A stretch of 58,579 nucleotides of DNA from Gammaproteobacteria bacterium. Lineage in GTDB: Bacteria; Pseudomonadota; Gammaproteobacteria; Chromatiales; Chromatiaceae. Positions 45,646-55,364 of this stretch are shown here, one piece after another; position 1 is the first letter of the stretch; the number at the start of each line of letters is the position of its first letter. Where the stretch lies: positions 1 to 58,579 of the forward strand of contig SACH01000011.1 of the NCBI GenBank assembly GCA_009928645.1, in the 5' to 3' direction. Both the position numbers and the translations under genes were made by a program. The notes under the pieces are model-generated. The model made no database searches, was not told where the DNA came from, and saw nothing but the letters and a program-made list of their open reading frames with translations.

Positions 45646-46278
45646 TCAACTCACCAGGTGAGGGTACAGGGTGGCCGCCAAGGCGAAAAACTCCTTGGCG
45701 CCCTTGCCCCGCGGTTCCAGCTCGAAGACCGCCAGCCCCTCGCTGAAGGAGCGTCGGAAGACGGTGCGTGTCGCAATGCGGGGCTTAATGTATTTGATGC
45801 CTGGCAGGGAGACCAAGGCAGCCGCGGTCTCGTTGGTTTCGCGGACGCTGTGGTGGGTATCGCCCCGATTGATGAACCCCAGTATCCTGGGTGTATTCAC
45901 CGGGACCGTGGACTCGACGAGATGGATGAAGCGCTGCGTGGACCAGATATCGGCCTGGGATGGGGGGACCGGAACCACCACCCGGTCACAGAGTTTGAGG
46001 GCCACCCTCAGGGCTTCCATGTCCGCCGTACCAATATCGATCAGGGTTTCATCGGCGCTGGCCAGGAGATCAGCCGCCAATGCAACCTTCCCCTTGACCT
46101 TGAGTTTGGGATTAAAGCCCTCTTCCAGGCGTACATCCACGACATCAGTCAGGGTGGCCTGGGGATCGGCGTCCACCAGTTGGACCTTGACCTCCGCCAT
46201 GGCCAGCCAGACAGCCAGGTTGAAGGAGAGGGTGCTCTTGCCCGAGCCCCCCTTCAGGCTACCGATAACCGTGATCAT
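45646..46278 (-). CDS. ParA/MinD-type ATPase
   Basis: The protein has 210 residues from ATG 46278. The deviant Walker A is complete (KGGSGKSTLSFNLA, about 8-21), and Walker A' is VQLVDADPQATLTD. Walker B-like LIDIGTADMEAL retains its Asp, and RVVVPVPPSQADIWSTQRF matches the switch region. GFINRG completes the fold. It lacks an N-terminal HTH and is the size of orphan ParA proteins that position cellular machinery. No ParB is nearby. It lies among membrane and secreted proteins of the RND cluster, so positioning an envelope complex is plausible. The open frame extends upstream, but only this start gives the fold. Confidence 0.88.
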   Translation of the reverse strand: MITVIGSLKGGSGKSTLSFNLAVWLAMAEVKVQLVDADPQATLTDVVDVRLEEGFNPKLKVKGKVALAADLLASADETLIDIGTADMEALRVALKLCDRVVVPVPPSQADIWSTQRFIHLVESTVPVNTPRILGFINRGDTHHSVRETNETAAALVSLPGIKYIKPRIATRTVFRRSFSEGLAVFELEPRGKGAKEFFALAATLYPHLVS

Positions 46279-46345
46279 GGCGTGAACCCGTGGCCAGGAA
46301 AAGGGATTGGCGTGCCGCCAGGCGGTGACACGCCAGGGAGGGTGA

Positions 46346-47149
46346 TCAGGGCCTGGGTGCCGGGGCCTGCGACGAGGCCGGTGGTCCGCCCTGGGGCATC
46401 TCCATGCGGCTATAGCCCGCCGGGATCGTGAAGAGCTCCGCGGCTTGGGGCCCGACACGGATATTGACGAGCTCGCTGACGATGCCGCCGGGATATTCCT
46501 GTTTGATGGCCATCCGCAATTCCGGGTCATACCATTCCGTGGTCTTCATGGACTTGCCATCGGGGGACATCATCTGGATTTCCCACTTTTCCGTTTTGCG
46601 TCCCGCCAGCTCCTCCTGGCCGAGGAAATTACGCTCCACCTTGGCCCCGTCCGCCATGGTCTGGCGCAGGGTGAAGGCGGGGCCACGCTCTTTGTCGATC
46701 CATTGCGTCAGGGTAGCGGTCTGGCCTTGCTGGCTGACGGTGATATCCCAGACCAGGGCGGCACGACCGGCGACCTGTTCCTCACCCTTCGCCTTGCAGC
46801 TCAGTCCTGGGAGGCCACCGCAGGGATCCTGGGCGGTTGGCTTGGGCAGCGCCTTGCCATCCGGCCCGAGGGTGGAACGTTCCAGATAACTCTTGCGCTC
46901 CGGGAAGAGAATCCATTCCAGGCCCCGCTGCTCATCGCCGATCCGGACCATGGTCTGCCCTTGGTGGGCGGCCTCAGTGCGCATCTTGGCGTCACCTTTG
47001 ACAATTTTGCCGGTAGTCGTCTTACCGTCGGGACTCCGTTGGACCATCTCCGCTGAAAACTGGGCATCCGCCAGGGCCAGGGGCGCCGCCAGGAGGGCAG
47101 CGAGTCCAAGTGTCAGGGCACGGCGGGTGGTTGGCCGGGGCTGATTCAT
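46346..47149 (-). CDS. Secreted DUF4412-like protein
   Basis: The protein has 267 residues from ATG 47149, with GGAG upstream. A signal peptide (RRALTLGLAALLAAPLALADA) precedes a mature beta-rich domain: QFSAEMVQRSPDGKTTTGKI, KMRTEA, WILFPERKSYLE, VWDITVSQQGQTATLTQWID, RKTEKWEIQM and ELFTIPAGYSRMEMP. This LolA-like pattern suggests binding of a lipid or other hydrophobic ligand in the periplasm. It lies in the RND operon between a Pro-rich secreted protein and the ParA-like gene. Confidence 0.75.
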   Translation of the reverse strand: MNQPRPTTRRALTLGLAALLAAPLALADAQFSAEMVQRSPDGKTTTGKIVKGDAKMRTEAAHQGQTMVRIGDEQRGLEWILFPERKSYLERSTLGPDGKALPKPTAQDPCGGLPGLSCKAKGEEQVAGRAALVWDITVSQQGQTATLTQWIDKERGPAFTLRQTMADGAKVERNFLGQEELAGRKTEKWEIQMMSPDGKSMKTTEWYDPELRMAIKQEYPGGIVSELVNIRVGPQAAELFTIPAGYSRMEMPQGGPPASSQAPAPRP

Positions 47150-47257
47150 GGGGATACTCCTCTCATTAGAATAGTTCCAGGCTGGGGGGACGGAGCCCCT
47201 GCACCGAATGTCATCGCCTGATTCTACGCAAGATGCGCAACCCAGGCACAAGGAAAT

Positions 47258-47926
47258 TTAGCGCCGATCCTTACCATAGTAACGATCGAACCAGTTCTCC
47301 GCCTCGAGGTCCGGGCGTCCAGCATTTTCAGCGGGTTCCAGCGGATGAGGGAGGCCGGGATCACCCCAAGGACCACCCCCGGCAGGACCAAACACCCCGC
47401 GAGGTTGGCCTTGACCAGGCAAAGGAATGGGAGTTGCGCCCTGGGGAGCGTCGGATAGGGGCCGCCAGACCGAGGCGGGTTGATTCCGCTGACGTTCCTT
47501 AGCGGACAGCGGCCGGAAATGGTAGTCACCCTCCACCTCGGGATCCCCTTCGGCCGGGGGCTTATCTCCGCGAAAGCGGTACTGTTTGGCTTGCGCCCCC
47601 CCTATGCCCCCTGGCGGGTGGCGGGAGGGGTCATCGCCGCCCTCCCAACGCTGGCTCGGCCGCTCTGGCGCGGGGACCGGTTGCAGGGTGTCGTACTGAC
47701 TGGGGGCATACTGGGCCAACCCCCGCACATCCTGAGCAGCAAAGGGCGAGGAGGATTCGGGAGGTTCAGGGCTGAAAGCCGGCAAAGCCGGAAGGGCGGG
47801 GTGAGCCCAAGGCCACCCCTGAGAGGCTGGAGCCGGGACCCGGTCGTCCGAGAAGGCATGGACTTCCCCCGCAATGGACCAGAGCGTGACCGCAGGGATC
47901 AGGACCAACAGCAGGGCCTTCTTCAC
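47258..47926 (-). CDS. Secreted proline-rich protein
   Basis: The product has 222 residues, from GTG 47926 with GGAGG 5 bases upstream. The signal peptide (KKALLLVLIPAVTLWSIAGEVHA) is followed by a Pro/Gly/Gln-rich, probably disordered chain with YRFRGDKPPAEG and YHFRPLSAKERQR in the middle and NWFDRYYGKDRR at the end. No catalytic motif, and no named family recognised. It follows the RND permease gene by 59 bp and is probably co-transcribed, so it may be an envelope partner of the pump. Confidence 0.65.
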   Translation of the reverse strand: MKKALLLVLIPAVTLWSIAGEVHAFSDDRVPAPASQGWPWAHPALPALPAFSPEPPESSSPFAAQDVRGLAQYAPSQYDTLQPVPAPERPSQRWEGGDDPSRHPPGGIGGAQAKQYRFRGDKPPAEGDPEVEGDYHFRPLSAKERQRNQPASVWRPLSDAPQGATPIPLPGQGQPRGVFGPAGGGPWGDPGLPHPLEPAENAGRPDLEAENWFDRYYGKDRR

Positions 47927-47985
47927 ATGCCTCCATCAAGGGCCTGCTATCAGGCCCGGTTATTGCTTGCCGTGAGCGGCGGGCT

Positions 47986-50900
47986 TCAGTCGTACCCGGG
48001 GCCATCGTCCGCATCTGTCTTGAGACGGATTCCGCGGCGCGGGGCCTTTTTCTGAATCAGGGCCGCGGCCGGCACCGCCGGCTTTTTTCGACTACCGGCG
48101 GAGGAAGTCTGATTGCCCTTCACCGCCTCGGGCGCGGCGGCCAGGGGGCTGGCCAATTCCACCTTGGCTACCTCAGCCGGCTGCGCCCGGTTCGATGGAA
48201 CCGGCGACGAGCCACCCACCTCCGCCGCTAGCGCCACGCCGGGCGGTGCGGCGGTCTGGTCTCCAGCCTCGCCCCCAGCCGCACCAGCCGCTGGCGGGGA
48301 GGCGGTTACCAGAGGGAGGGGTTGCTCAGATTCGGCGGTGGCCGCGACGACGGTGCCGGCACCTTCGGCCATCTCGCTGCCAGTGGGTGATACCGGTTCT
48401 GCCATGTCCTGGCTTCCAGCTCCCCCCATCGCATGGGTAGCCGCACTGCCGGGGATTACCCCAGCAACGGATGCCGTTGGTGCAGGGGTGGCCGGCGCCG
48501 GGGGCGAGGAGGGACTAGGACTGGCTTGACCTCCGCCACTGCCTGTCGGGGACGAGGGTGGGGGGGCGGCGGGCGGCACCGGCGGCGGCGAGGCGGGGGG
48601 CACCCTGGGGTATGATTTCTTGGGTTTGAAGAGGCCCTTGACCAGATCGATGACCAGCAGCAGGATGCCCCGGACCAGATAAAAGGCCATGGAGATGACC
48701 TCCACCACGCCCATCCATATCCGCAGGGCCATCCCGGGCTTGCCCGCACCCTTCTCCGGGTTGACGGGAGAGGCAGCGCCGCTGCTCCCGTTGCCATTGC
48801 CATTGGCACAGGGCACATGGACGCCGGGACCAGCCGTCGCCGCCGCCACCTCGCAGAGGTCCTTGCTGGCCGCAACGCAACCCAGGGGGATGACGATCAG
48901 GGTCAGCACGGTGGATACCAGGACGCCGGAGGCCAGGGAGATGGCCATGCCCTGGAAAATAGGATCGGTGAAGATAACGCTGGACCCCGCCACTAGGGCC
49001 AGGGCCGTGATCAGAATGGGACGGGTACGGGTCTTGCACGCGCGAATCACCGCCTCGGCCACTGGCACTCCTTTCTGGACCTCATGGATGGAGAAGTCCA
49101 CCAGCAGGATGGAGTTACGGACGATGATGCCGGCCAGAGCAATCCAGCCGATCATGGAAGTGGCGGTGAACTCCCCGCCGAGGCCAAGGCTGAACATGGC
49201 GAAGTGCGCCGGGATGATACCGAGCAAGGTCAGCGGAATCGGCGCCATGATGACCAGGGGGATGCGGAAGTTACCAAACTCCCAGACCACCAGGATATAA
49301 ATCAGCACCAGGGCCACGGCGAAGGCCGCCCCCATGTCGCGGAAGGTCTCGTAGGTGACAGTCCACTCCCCGGTCCACTCCCAGGACGAGGCACGGTCGC
49401 TGGGCGGGGCGTCGGTCCAGTAACCCTGGGGCACCACCCCGTCTGGCGCTTTGTAACCGGTCTCATCCAGCACGTCCTGGATCTGGAACATGCCATAGAC
49501 CGGGGCCGCCAGCCGGCCGCCAACATCCGCGGTCACATACTCGACCGCGCGTAGGTCCTTCCGATAGATAATGTCCTCCTCCGGCACCCGCTGGAAGCGT
49601 CCCAACTCCCGCAGCGGCAAGGTGATGCCGGCAGCGGACTGGACGGGCAGGTCGCCAAGGCGCTCGATGTCCGACCGGGCCGACAGCGGCACCTGCATCA
49701 CGATCTTCATCGGCTCGTGGCCAGCCTGCTCCTTGACGTCGCCCATCGGCGCCCCACCCAAGGCCATGGCCAGGTTGCGGTTGATGACGTCGACGGAGAT
49801 CCCGGCGCGTACCGCCTTCTCCGTATCCACATCGAAGCGCCAATAGTCGTAGGACTCCCGCAACAGGTTATCCACATCCACCAGGCTCGGAGCCTTGGCG
49901 AAGACCTCGGTCATATCACGGGCAAACTGGCGCCGAACCTCCGGGGAGGGGCCATGGATCTCCGCCACCACCGATTGGAGCACCGGTGGTCCCGGAGGCA
50001 TCTCGACTACGGCGATCTTGGCGCCCGTACCCTCGACCAGTTTGGCCAAGGCCTCACGGGCCTCCACGGCCAGCTGATGGCTGGTACGCTTGCGCTGCTT
50101 CTTGTGCAGGAGCTGGACCTGCAACTCACCCTGCCAGGGGTCGGAACGCAGATAGTAATGCCGCACCATACCGTTGAAGTCAAAGGGCCGCGCCGTGCCG
50201 GCGTAGAGCTGGATGGCGGTGACCTCCGGCTGCAAGCCCCGCAGCTTCTCGGCCATGCGATGGGCCAGATTGGCGGTTACCGGCAGGGCCGTGCCCTCCG
50301 GCATATCGATCACCACCGAGTACTCCGGTTTGTTGTCCAGGGGCAGCATCTTGACCGCTACCCACTTAAAGTAGAAAAAGCTCAACGTTAAGACAAAGGT
50401 ACCCCACAGCACCAGTTTGAACAGGGTACGCTTGCCCTTGCTCTCGATCAGGGGCACCAGCAGCCGGCGGAAGAGCTTCTCGAGCTTTTCCGCCTCCTTG
50501 TGCTCGCGCTTCTCGGCCGCCTCCAGGTACTGCATGGAGGGCCGCAGCCATTTGGAGATGGCCAGGTAGGGGGTGAAGACGAAGGCGGCGAAGAGGGAAA
50601 TGAACATGGCCGCCGAGCCCAAGGCCGGGATGGGCTGCATGTAGGGTCCCATCATGCCGGAGACGAAGCCCATGGGCAGCAGGGCGGCGATGACGGTAAA
50701 TGTGGCGAGGATGGTGGGGTTGCCCACCTCCGCCACGGCCTCCACGGCGATATCGTCGCCAGTGTGGCCCTCTTCCAGCCAGCGGCGGTAGATGTTCTCC
50801 ACCACGACGATGGCGTCATCCACCAAGATGCCAATGGAGAAGATGAGAGCGAAGAGGCTCACCCGGTCAATGGTGTAATCCCAAATCCAGGCGACGAAGA

Positions 50901-52146
50901 TGGTCATCAGCAGCACGACGGGAATGACCAGCATGACCACGATGGCCGGACGCAGGGCACGGAAGGCGGCCCAGACCAGCAGGAAGACCCAGCCGGTGGC
51001 GATGAAGAGCTTGAAGATCAGTTCGCTGACCTTGTCGTCGGCCGACTCGCCGTAGTTACGGGTGACGCTGACCTCGATATTGTGGGGGATACGTGTCCCC
51101 TTCAGCTCCTCGACCTTGGCCATGATGGCGTTGGCGACACTGACACCGTTGGTCAGCTCCTTCTTGGCCACGGCGATGGTGACGCCCGGCACCCCATCGG
51201 CCTTGAGACCCTCGGGGGCCGCTATGCCCGTGTAATAAGCTACCAGTTGGGTAGCATCCTCCGGGCCTTGGGAGACGATCGCCACGTCCCGGACATAGAT
51301 GGGCTGGCCGTGGTGGGTCCCCACCACCAGGCGACTGATATCGTCCATGCCCTTGAGGAAGGCACCGGTGGAGACAGAAAAGTGCGTGCCACTGGCCTCG
51401 ACCCCCCCGGCATAGGTCTCGGCGTTCGCGGTCTGGATCGTCTGAGCGACCTGATCGAGACTGATTTCATAACCGGCTAGGCGTTCCGGCTGGACATCCA
51501 CCGTGACCTGCTCGCGGCGGCCACCGACGATAAAGGCATTAGCGGTATCTCTGACCTCCTTGAGGGCCTGAAGCACGTCCTGGGCCAACAGCCGCAACTG
51601 CCCGTCGTCGACATCCGGCAGCCCGTCGCTATCGGAGTCCTTGGACCACAGGGTCAGGGTGACGATGGGCACGTCGTCGATACCCTTGCTCTTGACCAGA
51701 GGTGGCAAGACTCCCGGGGGGATCTTGTCCATGTTCGAGGCCAGCTTGTCGTTGACCTTGACCAGGGAGGGGCCCATTTCCTCGCCCACGTCGAACTGGA
51801 CGGTGACCATACCGCCGTTGCGTTGGGAAGCGGAATAGACATGCTTAACGCCCGGGATCTCACTCATGATCCGTTCGAGGGGCTGCATGGTCAGATTAGC
51901 AACCTGCTGGGCCGAAGCGCCGGGATACTGCACCATGATGTCGATCATGGGCACCGAGATCTGGGGATCTTCCTGACGCGGGGTCATGACCAGGCCCAGC
52001 AGGCCCATCATGAGCATGGCGACATAGAAGAGGGGAGACAGTGGGGAGCGGAGGAAAAAGCGTGCCGTGCGCCCGGCAATGCCGAGACTCTCGTCCGTCA
52101 ACCTGGGAGCGCCCTCGGAATGAGTCAGGGTCTCGTCGTGATTCAT
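47986..52146 (-). CDS. RND family efflux permease with extra C-terminal helix and Pro/Ala-rich tail
   Basis: The protein has 1386 residues; RND permeases are usually 1000-1060. The first 1090 residues have the family layout: TM1 (LFYVAMLMMGLLGLVM), MIDIMVQYPGASAQQV, PGVKHVYS, a proton-relay helix region (SIGILVDDAIVVVENIYRR) and GWIALAGIIVRNSILLVDF. In the porter domain there is a DSDSDGLPDVDD acidic, Ca-site-like loop at about 170-181. After TM12 (VIPLGCVAA) come a Gly/Asn linker, one more hydrophobic helix (MALRIWMGVVEVISMAFYLV) and about 240 residues rich in Pro, Ala, Ser and Gly, ending basic. The upstream gene is its membrane-fusion protein. No TolC-type channel lies in the window. Substrate unknown. 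Confidence 0.92.
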   Translation of the reverse strand: MNHDETLTHSEGAPRLTDESLGIAGRTARFFLRSPLSPLFYVAMLMMGLLGLVMTPRQEDPQISVPMIDIMVQYPGASAQQVANLTMQPLERIMSEIPGVKHVYSASQRNGGMVTVQFDVGEEMGPSLVKVNDKLASNMDKIPPGVLPPLVKSKGIDDVPIVTLTLWSKDSDSDGLPDVDDGQLRLLAQDVLQALKEVRDTANAFIVGGRREQVTVDVQPERLAGYEISLDQVAQTIQTANAETYAGGVEASGTHFSVSTGAFLKGMDDISRLVVGTHHGQPIYVRDVAIVSQGPEDATQLVAYYTGIAAPEGLKADGVPGVTIAVAKKELTNGVSVANAIMAKVEELKGTRIPHNIEVSVTRNYGESADDKVSELIFKLFIATGWVFLLVWAAFRALRPAIVVMLVIPVVLLMTIFVAWIWDYTIDRVSLFALIFSIGILVDDAIVVVENIYRRWLEEGHTGDDIAVEAVAEVGNPTILATFTVIAALLPMGFVSGMMGPYMQPIPALGSAAMFISLFAAFVFTPYLAISKWLRPSMQYLEAAEKREHKEAEKLEKLFRRLLVPLIESKGKRTLFKLVLWGTFVLTLSFFYFKWVAVKMLPLDNKPEYSVVIDMPEGTALPVTANLAHRMAEKLRGLQPEVTAIQLYAGTARPFDFNGMVRHYYLRSDPWQGELQVQLLHKKQRKRTSHQLAVEAREALAKLVEGTGAKIAVVEMPPGPPVLQSVVAEIHGPSPEVRRQFARDMTEVFAKAPSLVDVDNLLRESYDYWRFDVDTEKAVRAGISVDVINRNLAMALGGAPMGDVKEQAGHEPMKIVMQVPLSARSDIERLGDLPVQSAAGITLPLRELGRFQRVPEEDIIYRKDLRAVEYVTADVGGRLAAPVYGMFQIQDVLDETGYKAPDGVVPQGYWTDAPPSDRASSWEWTGEWTVTYETFRDMGAAFAVALVLIYILVVWEFGNFRIPLVIMAPIPLTLLGIIPAHFAMFSLGLGGEFTATSMIGWIALAGIIVRNSILLVDFSIHEVQKGVPVAEAVIRACKTRTRPILITALALVAGSSVIFTDPIFQGMAISLASGVLVSTVLTLIVIPLGCVAASKDLCEVAAATAGPGVHVPCANGNGNGSSGAASPVNPEKGAGKPGMALRIWMGVVEVISMAFYLVRGILLLVIDLVKGLFKPKKSYPRVPPASPPPVPPAAPPPSSPTGSGGGQASPSPSSPPAPATPAPTASVAGVIPGSAATHAMGGAGSQDMAEPVSPTGSEMAEGAGTVVAATAESEQPLPLVTASPPAAGAAGGEAGDQTAAPPGVALAAEVGGSSPVPSNRAQPAEVAKVELASPLAAAPEAVKGNQTSSAGSRKKPAVPAAALIQKKAPRRGIRLKTDADDGPGYD

Positions 52147-52273
52147 GGCTTAGCTACACCATTGAGAGCTGGCCGTAAGGCACCTAGGCGGATTGGGCCG
52201 AGATGCCCCCGGAGGAAAGGCGCGCGCCGGCAGGGACCGGCGTTTGCTGCTGATAGACGTTGAGCAGTAGGAC

Positions 52274-53467
52274 TTAGCGGCCGGGGCCGGTGGTGCCACT
52301 CGACCAGCCGGCGGCCACGCCAGGGGGAGGGTCGCCCAAGATCCGTTCGCCAGGACGCAGGCCGCTGAGCACATTGACCGTGCCGTCTGGCTGGCGTTCG
52401 CCGAGGCGCACCAGACGCAGATTGGGCCGACCTTGATCGTCGAGCACATAGACCCCGGGCAGGCTGCCGTTGTAGCGTATCGCCGAGGCCGGGATAATGG
52501 GGTTACCACGCTCGGTAGCGCTGAAGTCCGGCACCATAACGCGAACATACATGCCAGGCTCAGCCACGCCCTGAGGCAGGTCCAGCTTGACCTTGACGGT
52601 GTGACGCTGAGCATCGGCCATGGGGAAGATCTGGGCCACCCGGACCGGTACCCGTTCATGGCTGACATCCAGTTCGGCATTGATCATCATGCCCTCGCGT
52701 AGGCCGGGGCGCAGCCGGGAGGGGACATCGATGTCGACCTGGAGATATTCGACGTCGGCGAAGGTGAGCAGGGGTTGACCCGGCTGCATGGTGTCGCCCA
52801 CCTCGATGCTCTTCCTGACAATCACCCCATCAAAGGGGGCGATGCTACGGGCATCGCGCAGCTTGGAATCCAAAGCCTGGAGTTCCGCCTGCAAGGCCAT
52901 TAGGGCGCTGCGGGCCTGATCGATCTGGGTACCGGAGGCATAGAGGTCCGCCGAGATTTCGGCGCCCTCGGAACGCTCACCCATGAAACTCTCCATCGGC
53001 CGGGTGAACATCTGGTCGAAGAGGTTGGGTACCGCCATACCCCCCGGCGGTGTCTTGGAGCGCGGGGAATAGACTTCACGACTGTATTGCATCCCGGCAT
53101 TGCGCAACTGGGCATCGGCGGAGGCCATCTGCGCCAACAAGGCGCGGCGCTTGGCCAACAGCTCGGCATCGTCCAGGGCCACCAGGAGATCGCCCTTTTT
53201 GAACTTATCGCCCTCGATGCCAGCCAGGTAGGTCACGCGGCCTGGTAACTGCGCGGCGAGGGTCACTTCCTTATAAGGAACGACGGTACCGCCGATCGAT
53301 AGGGTGGGGGCTCCCTCGGCCTGCCGGACGACGAACTCGCCCGGGCCATGCGGAGTCTGGGCACCTGGGTAGGGAACGGGCTGAGCAACCGCAACCAGGG
53401 AGGCCGTGGCCATCCAGGTCACCGTCAATAGCCCCCTCATCAATGGGTTAACCTTAAGCTTAGCCAT
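52274..53467 (-). CDS. HlyD/AcrA-type membrane-fusion protein of the RND pump
   Basis: The protein has 397 residues. The signal segment (RGLLTVTWMATASLVAVAQP) has no lipobox Cys. The mature part has the lipoyl halves (GGTVVPYKEVTLAAQLPGRV and SIAPFDGVIVRKSIEVGDTM), an alpha-hairpin (about 100-195), a beta-barrel domain and a membrane-proximal domain with VLSGLRPGERI. The hairpin carries an extra Pro/Met-rich segment (SKTPPGGMAVPNLFDQMF). It starts the minus-strand operon and pairs with the RND permease 127 bp downstream. Confidence 0.92.
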   Translation of the reverse strand: MAKLKVNPLMRGLLTVTWMATASLVAVAQPVPYPGAQTPHGPGEFVVRQAEGAPTLSIGGTVVPYKEVTLAAQLPGRVTYLAGIEGDKFKKGDLLVALDDAELLAKRRALLAQMASADAQLRNAGMQYSREVYSPRSKTPPGGMAVPNLFDQMFTRPMESFMGERSEGAEISADLYASGTQIDQARSALMALQAELQALDSKLRDARSIAPFDGVIVRKSIEVGDTMQPGQPLLTFADVEYLQVDIDVPSRLRPGLREGMMINAELDVSHERVPVRVAQIFPMADAQRHTVKVKLDLPQGVAEPGMYVRVMVPDFSATERGNPIIPASAIRYNGSLPGVYVLDDQGRPNLRLVRLGERQPDGTVNVLSGLRPGERILGDPPPGVAAGWSSGTTGPGR

Positions 53468-53820
53468 GCGATATTCAACCTATATAGATCAGGTACAGCA
53501 AGCGATGGACATGCCATCGGCATACGCCATGAGCCTCGGCGGAGGGACTCACCGTAAATTGACTCGGCGGAAATCCCTGGGCAGGGCCTGGACCGAGCGC
53601 CCTGGGCGGAGGCTGGTATAATTTTTGTCGTTGGTTTGAGCTATCGGACATTATGCCGAATTTCTCCGCGGGCTTCAACACCCCCTGCCTATTATTACTG
53701 TTAAATCATAAGCCTAATGTCGCATCCAGGGAAAGTGGGGGCGGCAACCCTTTTTGATTGGCGTCCCTGCCCCCCTGGGTTTAACATCCGCTGAAATAAC
53801 AACCCAGAGGAAATTCACCT
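53468..53820. other. Divergent intergenic region between the RND operon and the dynamin-like gene
   Basis: This 353-bp region is A/T-richer, with TATAAT at 53617-53622 on the plus strand but no matching -35. Both flanking transcription units should start here. I see no gene or strong palindrome. Confidence 0.5.
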
Positions 53821-55335
53821 ATGTCCCCCGCGCTGGATGCCGTCGATCAGCGGCTCAAGAGTCTCGAGGCCCACCTCGCCCAGGAAAATCCGGTCCTGCT
53901 CAGCACCGTGCAGAGCTTCCGCGCCCTGGACAAGGTCGCCCACGCCATGGGCCTGCTCGCGCCTGACCAATCCTACGCGAACCAGATCCCCTGGTGGCCC
54001 CTGATCTCGGTATTGGGCACTTTTTCGGCCGGTAAGTCGACCTTCATCAATCATTTTCTGGGCTACAAAATCCAGCGCAGCGGCAACCAGGCGGTCGACG
54101 ATCGTTTCACCGTGATCTGCTACGCGCGCGAGGCCACCCCCCACGCCCTCCCCGGCATCGCCCTCGACTCGGACCCGCGCTTCCCGCTCTATAACATCTC
54201 CCGGGACATCGAGCAGGTGGCGACGGGCGAGGGGCGTCGCATCGACACCTACCTGCAACTCAAGACCTGTCCCAGCGAGGCCCTGCGCGGAAAGATCCTC
54301 ATCGACTCCCCTGGCTTCGATGCCGATGCCCAGCGCACCGCCACCCTGCGGATCACCAATCACATTATCGACCTCTCCGACCTGGTGCTGGTGTTCTTCG
54401 ATGCCCGCCACCCCGAGCCGGGGGCCATGCGCGACACCCTCAAGCACCTGGTCGGCGAGACCATCGGTCGCCCGGACGCCGGCAAGTTCCTCTACATCCT
54501 CAACCAACTGGACACGACGGCCCGCGAGGACAACCCGGAGGACGTCGTCGCCGCCTGGCAGCGCGCCTTGGGGGAGGAAGGCCTCACCGCCGGCCGTTTC
54601 TTTACCATCTACAACCCCGACGCCGCCGTACCCATCGAGGATGAGGGTAAACGTAAGCGCTTCGAGGCCAAACGCGACAACGATCTGGCCGAGATCCACG
54701 GCCGTATGCGGGAGGTCGAGATCGAGCGCGCTTACCGCATCGTTGCCGCCCTAGACAAGACCGCCAAGGACATCGCCGAAAAAGGCGTGCCCTTCCTGAA
54801 CCGGGCCCTGCAGCGGTGGCGTCAGCGCACCCTCTGGGGCGACGGCATTGCCCTCGGCCTGCTGCTCATCCTCTCCCTGGCCGGCACCATCCAGATCGGC
54901 TACTGGAGCAGCCCCGCGGCCCAGCCTGGCTGGGTGGCCACCCTTATCAGCCTGTCCCTGGACCTGGTCTTCCTGGCGGTCCTGCTCGCCATCGCCGCCG
55001 GCATCCACTTCGGTATCCGCCGGCTCGCCGCCCTCAGCCTGGTCAGGTCCCTCCGCCCCGAGGCCAAGGCCTTGGGCATCCGAGGTGACCTGATGGCCGC
55101 CTTTGAGCGCAGCACCAAACCCTGGCGCACCCTGCTGACCAGCAGCCCCACCGGCTGGACGGGTGCCGCCAAGCGGCGCCTGGCCCAGATTCGCGAGGAG
55201 GCTAACCTCTATGTCCAGACCCTCAACGACCGCTTTACCAATCCTTCCGGCGAACAGGCGGGTGAAGCGACCGGTCTGACATCGGCTCCGACCACGACCG
55301 CCGGGGTTCAGACCGCGACCACCGCTAGCGACTGA
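53821..55335 (+). CDS. Dynamin-like membrane GTPase
   Basis: The protein has 504 residues. The GTPase domain has G1 GTFSAGKST (about 66-74), G3 DSPGFD (about 162-167) and G4 NQLD (about 228-231, replacing NKxD). A helical stalk follows to about 335. Two hydrophobic segments ([20 protein letters not shown] and [16 protein letters not shown]) form a membrane hairpin at about 341-402. The end is Thr/Ser/Ala-rich. It belongs with bacterial dynamin/EHD-like proteins that remodel or tether the inner membrane. AGAGGAAATTC precedes the ATG. nadA follows after 29 bp, which may be only read-through. Confidence 0.82.
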   Translation: MSPALDAVDQRLKSLEAHLAQENPVLLSTVQSFRALDKVAHAMGLLAPDQSYANQIPWWPLISVLGTFSAGKSTFINHFLGYKIQRSGNQAVDDRFTVICYAREATPHALPGIALDSDPRFPLYNISRDIEQVATGEGRRIDTYLQLKTCPSEALRGKILIDSPGFDADAQRTATLRITNHIIDLSDLVLVFFDARHPEPGAMRDTLKHLVGETIGRPDAGKFLYILNQLDTTAREDNPEDVVAAWQRALGEEGLTAGRFFTIYNPDAAVPIEDEGKRKRFEAKRDNDLAEIHGRMREVEIERAYRIVAALDKTAKDIAEKGVPFLNRALQRWRQRTLWGDGIALGLLLILSLAGTIQIGYWSSPAAQPGWVATLISLSLDLVFLAVLLAIAAGIHFGIRRLAALSLVRSLRPEAKALGIRGDLMAAFERSTKPWRTLLTSSPTGWTGAAKRRLAQIREEANLYVQTLNDRFTNPSGEQAGEATGLTSAPTTTAGVQTATTASD

Positions 55336-55364
55336 CCCCAGTCCCAGGGACCCAGAGACCACCC

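Noticed and set aside
53617-53622. TATAAT on the plus strand upstream of the dynamin-like gene
   Set aside because: No acceptable -35 hexamer at 15-19 bp; too weak to annotate as a promoter.
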